A stretch of DNA of 64,000 bases. Origin: Balneolaceae bacterium (GTDB lineage: Bacteria; Bacteroidota; Rhodothermia; Balneolales; Balneolaceae). Of the stretch, positions 63,879 to 64,000 are shown piece by piece (the first letter of the stretch is position 1; each line of letters opens with the position of its first letter). The stretch spans positions 186,001 through 250,000 of the forward strand of contig JAEPQE010000004.1 of the NCBI GenBank assembly GCA_017640665.1. Direction: 5' to 3'. A program made the translations under genes and the position numbers. The notes beneath the pieces were generated by a model. It had not been told where the DNA came from, ran no database searches, and was given only the letters and a program-made list of their open reading frames with translations.

Positions 63879-64000
63879 ATGAATAAGCTACTAATAATTA
63901 TTTCTTTAACCTTTTTATTTGGTTGCGCACCAAAAGTTTATAACTCAGTTACTTCAAATAAAGTAGAAGGTTATGATTTTAAATCTGATAAGATATTTGT
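63879..64000 (+). CDS. Lipoprotein of unknown function, 3' end outside window
   Basis: An ATG at 63879 opens a frame that runs off the end of the window. It codes for a lipoprotein signal (MNKLLIIISLTFLFGCAPK, Cys at 16) and then YNSVTSNKVEGYDFKSD. Too little is visible to name it. It follows prfA by 27 bases. Confidence 0.6.
   Translation, partial: MNKLLIIISLTFLFGCAPKVYNSVTSNKVEGYDFKSDKIF

Noticed and set aside
1-64000. tRNA, rRNA, CRISPR arrays, insertion sequences or riboswitches
   Set aside because: Intergenic regions were read on both strands. None shows a cloverleaf, regular spaced repeats, transposase or a recognised riboswitch. The only long repeats are those listed.

Overview
The window looks like a chromosomal segment of a marine member of the Balneolota/Bacteroidota-Rhodothermota branch (Balneola- or Gracilimonas-like; this is inference, not a database result). 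Evidence: three exported proteins end in the type IX secretion sorting domain with the QNYPNPFNPST-type motif; several promoters carry the Bacteroidota-type -7 element TAnnTTTG; the gene set includes DUF3857/transglutaminase proteins, a DUF1501/DUF1800 pair, WG-repeat lipoproteins and a type II glutamine synthetase. There are no rRNA or tRNA genes, CRISPR arrays, transposases or phage genes. Coding density is high and most genes are core housekeeping.

Layout. 1-6078: the 3' part of rpoN, then a minus-strand run pgsA-pgpA-pyrE-miaB and an unrecognised membrane protein. 6176-10321: cinA, an outer-membrane receptor-like barrel and ftsX, tightly coupled. 10322-11011: a small AT-rich gene bordered by inverted 7-bp tandem repeats, squeezed between the stops of ftsX and a Fur-family gene. 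11629-16024: a long-chain acyl-CoA synthetase, facing a minus-strand set of cysteine desulfurase, LOG family, DUF1499 lipoprotein and a small membrane protein. 16150-28851: a large T9SS cargo with three repeats, pgk, a DUF3857 protein, a DinB-like secreted protein, two WG-repeat lipoproteins and the DUF1501/DUF1800 pair. 29061-34957: three tandem DUF3857/transglutaminase-fold genes. 35024-40785: AI-2E-family permease, ssb, a CNNM/CBS/CorC protein, murB and an M48 protease.

40862-51238 holds ammonium transporter amt with a TorF-like porin, purB, a TPR/CPBP membrane protein that appears inserted at the purB 3' end, the menaquinone genes menA-menC-menE, and glnII. amt and glnII share an AAGCGCTT palindrome upstream, so they may be co-regulated for nitrogen assimilation. 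51313-57348: CsaA, DUF2141, a MacB/FtsX-type permease, an ECF sigma/anti-sigma-like/DUF4097 set, a small basic exported protein, a YbjQ-family protein and an RRM protein. 57501-63851: purE and purK separated by a 944-residue T9SS cargo that looks like a metal-dependent hydrolase with a lamin-tail domain, then prfA and the start of a lipoprotein gene.

No complete, clearly new multi-gene system (defence, biosynthetic or mobile) could be demonstrated. The best leads are the two repeat-bordered islets (10322-11011 and 44574-46510), the putative hydrolase/lamin-tail/T9SS protein between purK and purE, the cysteine-less transglutaminase paralogs, and several unexplained structured non-coding elements.
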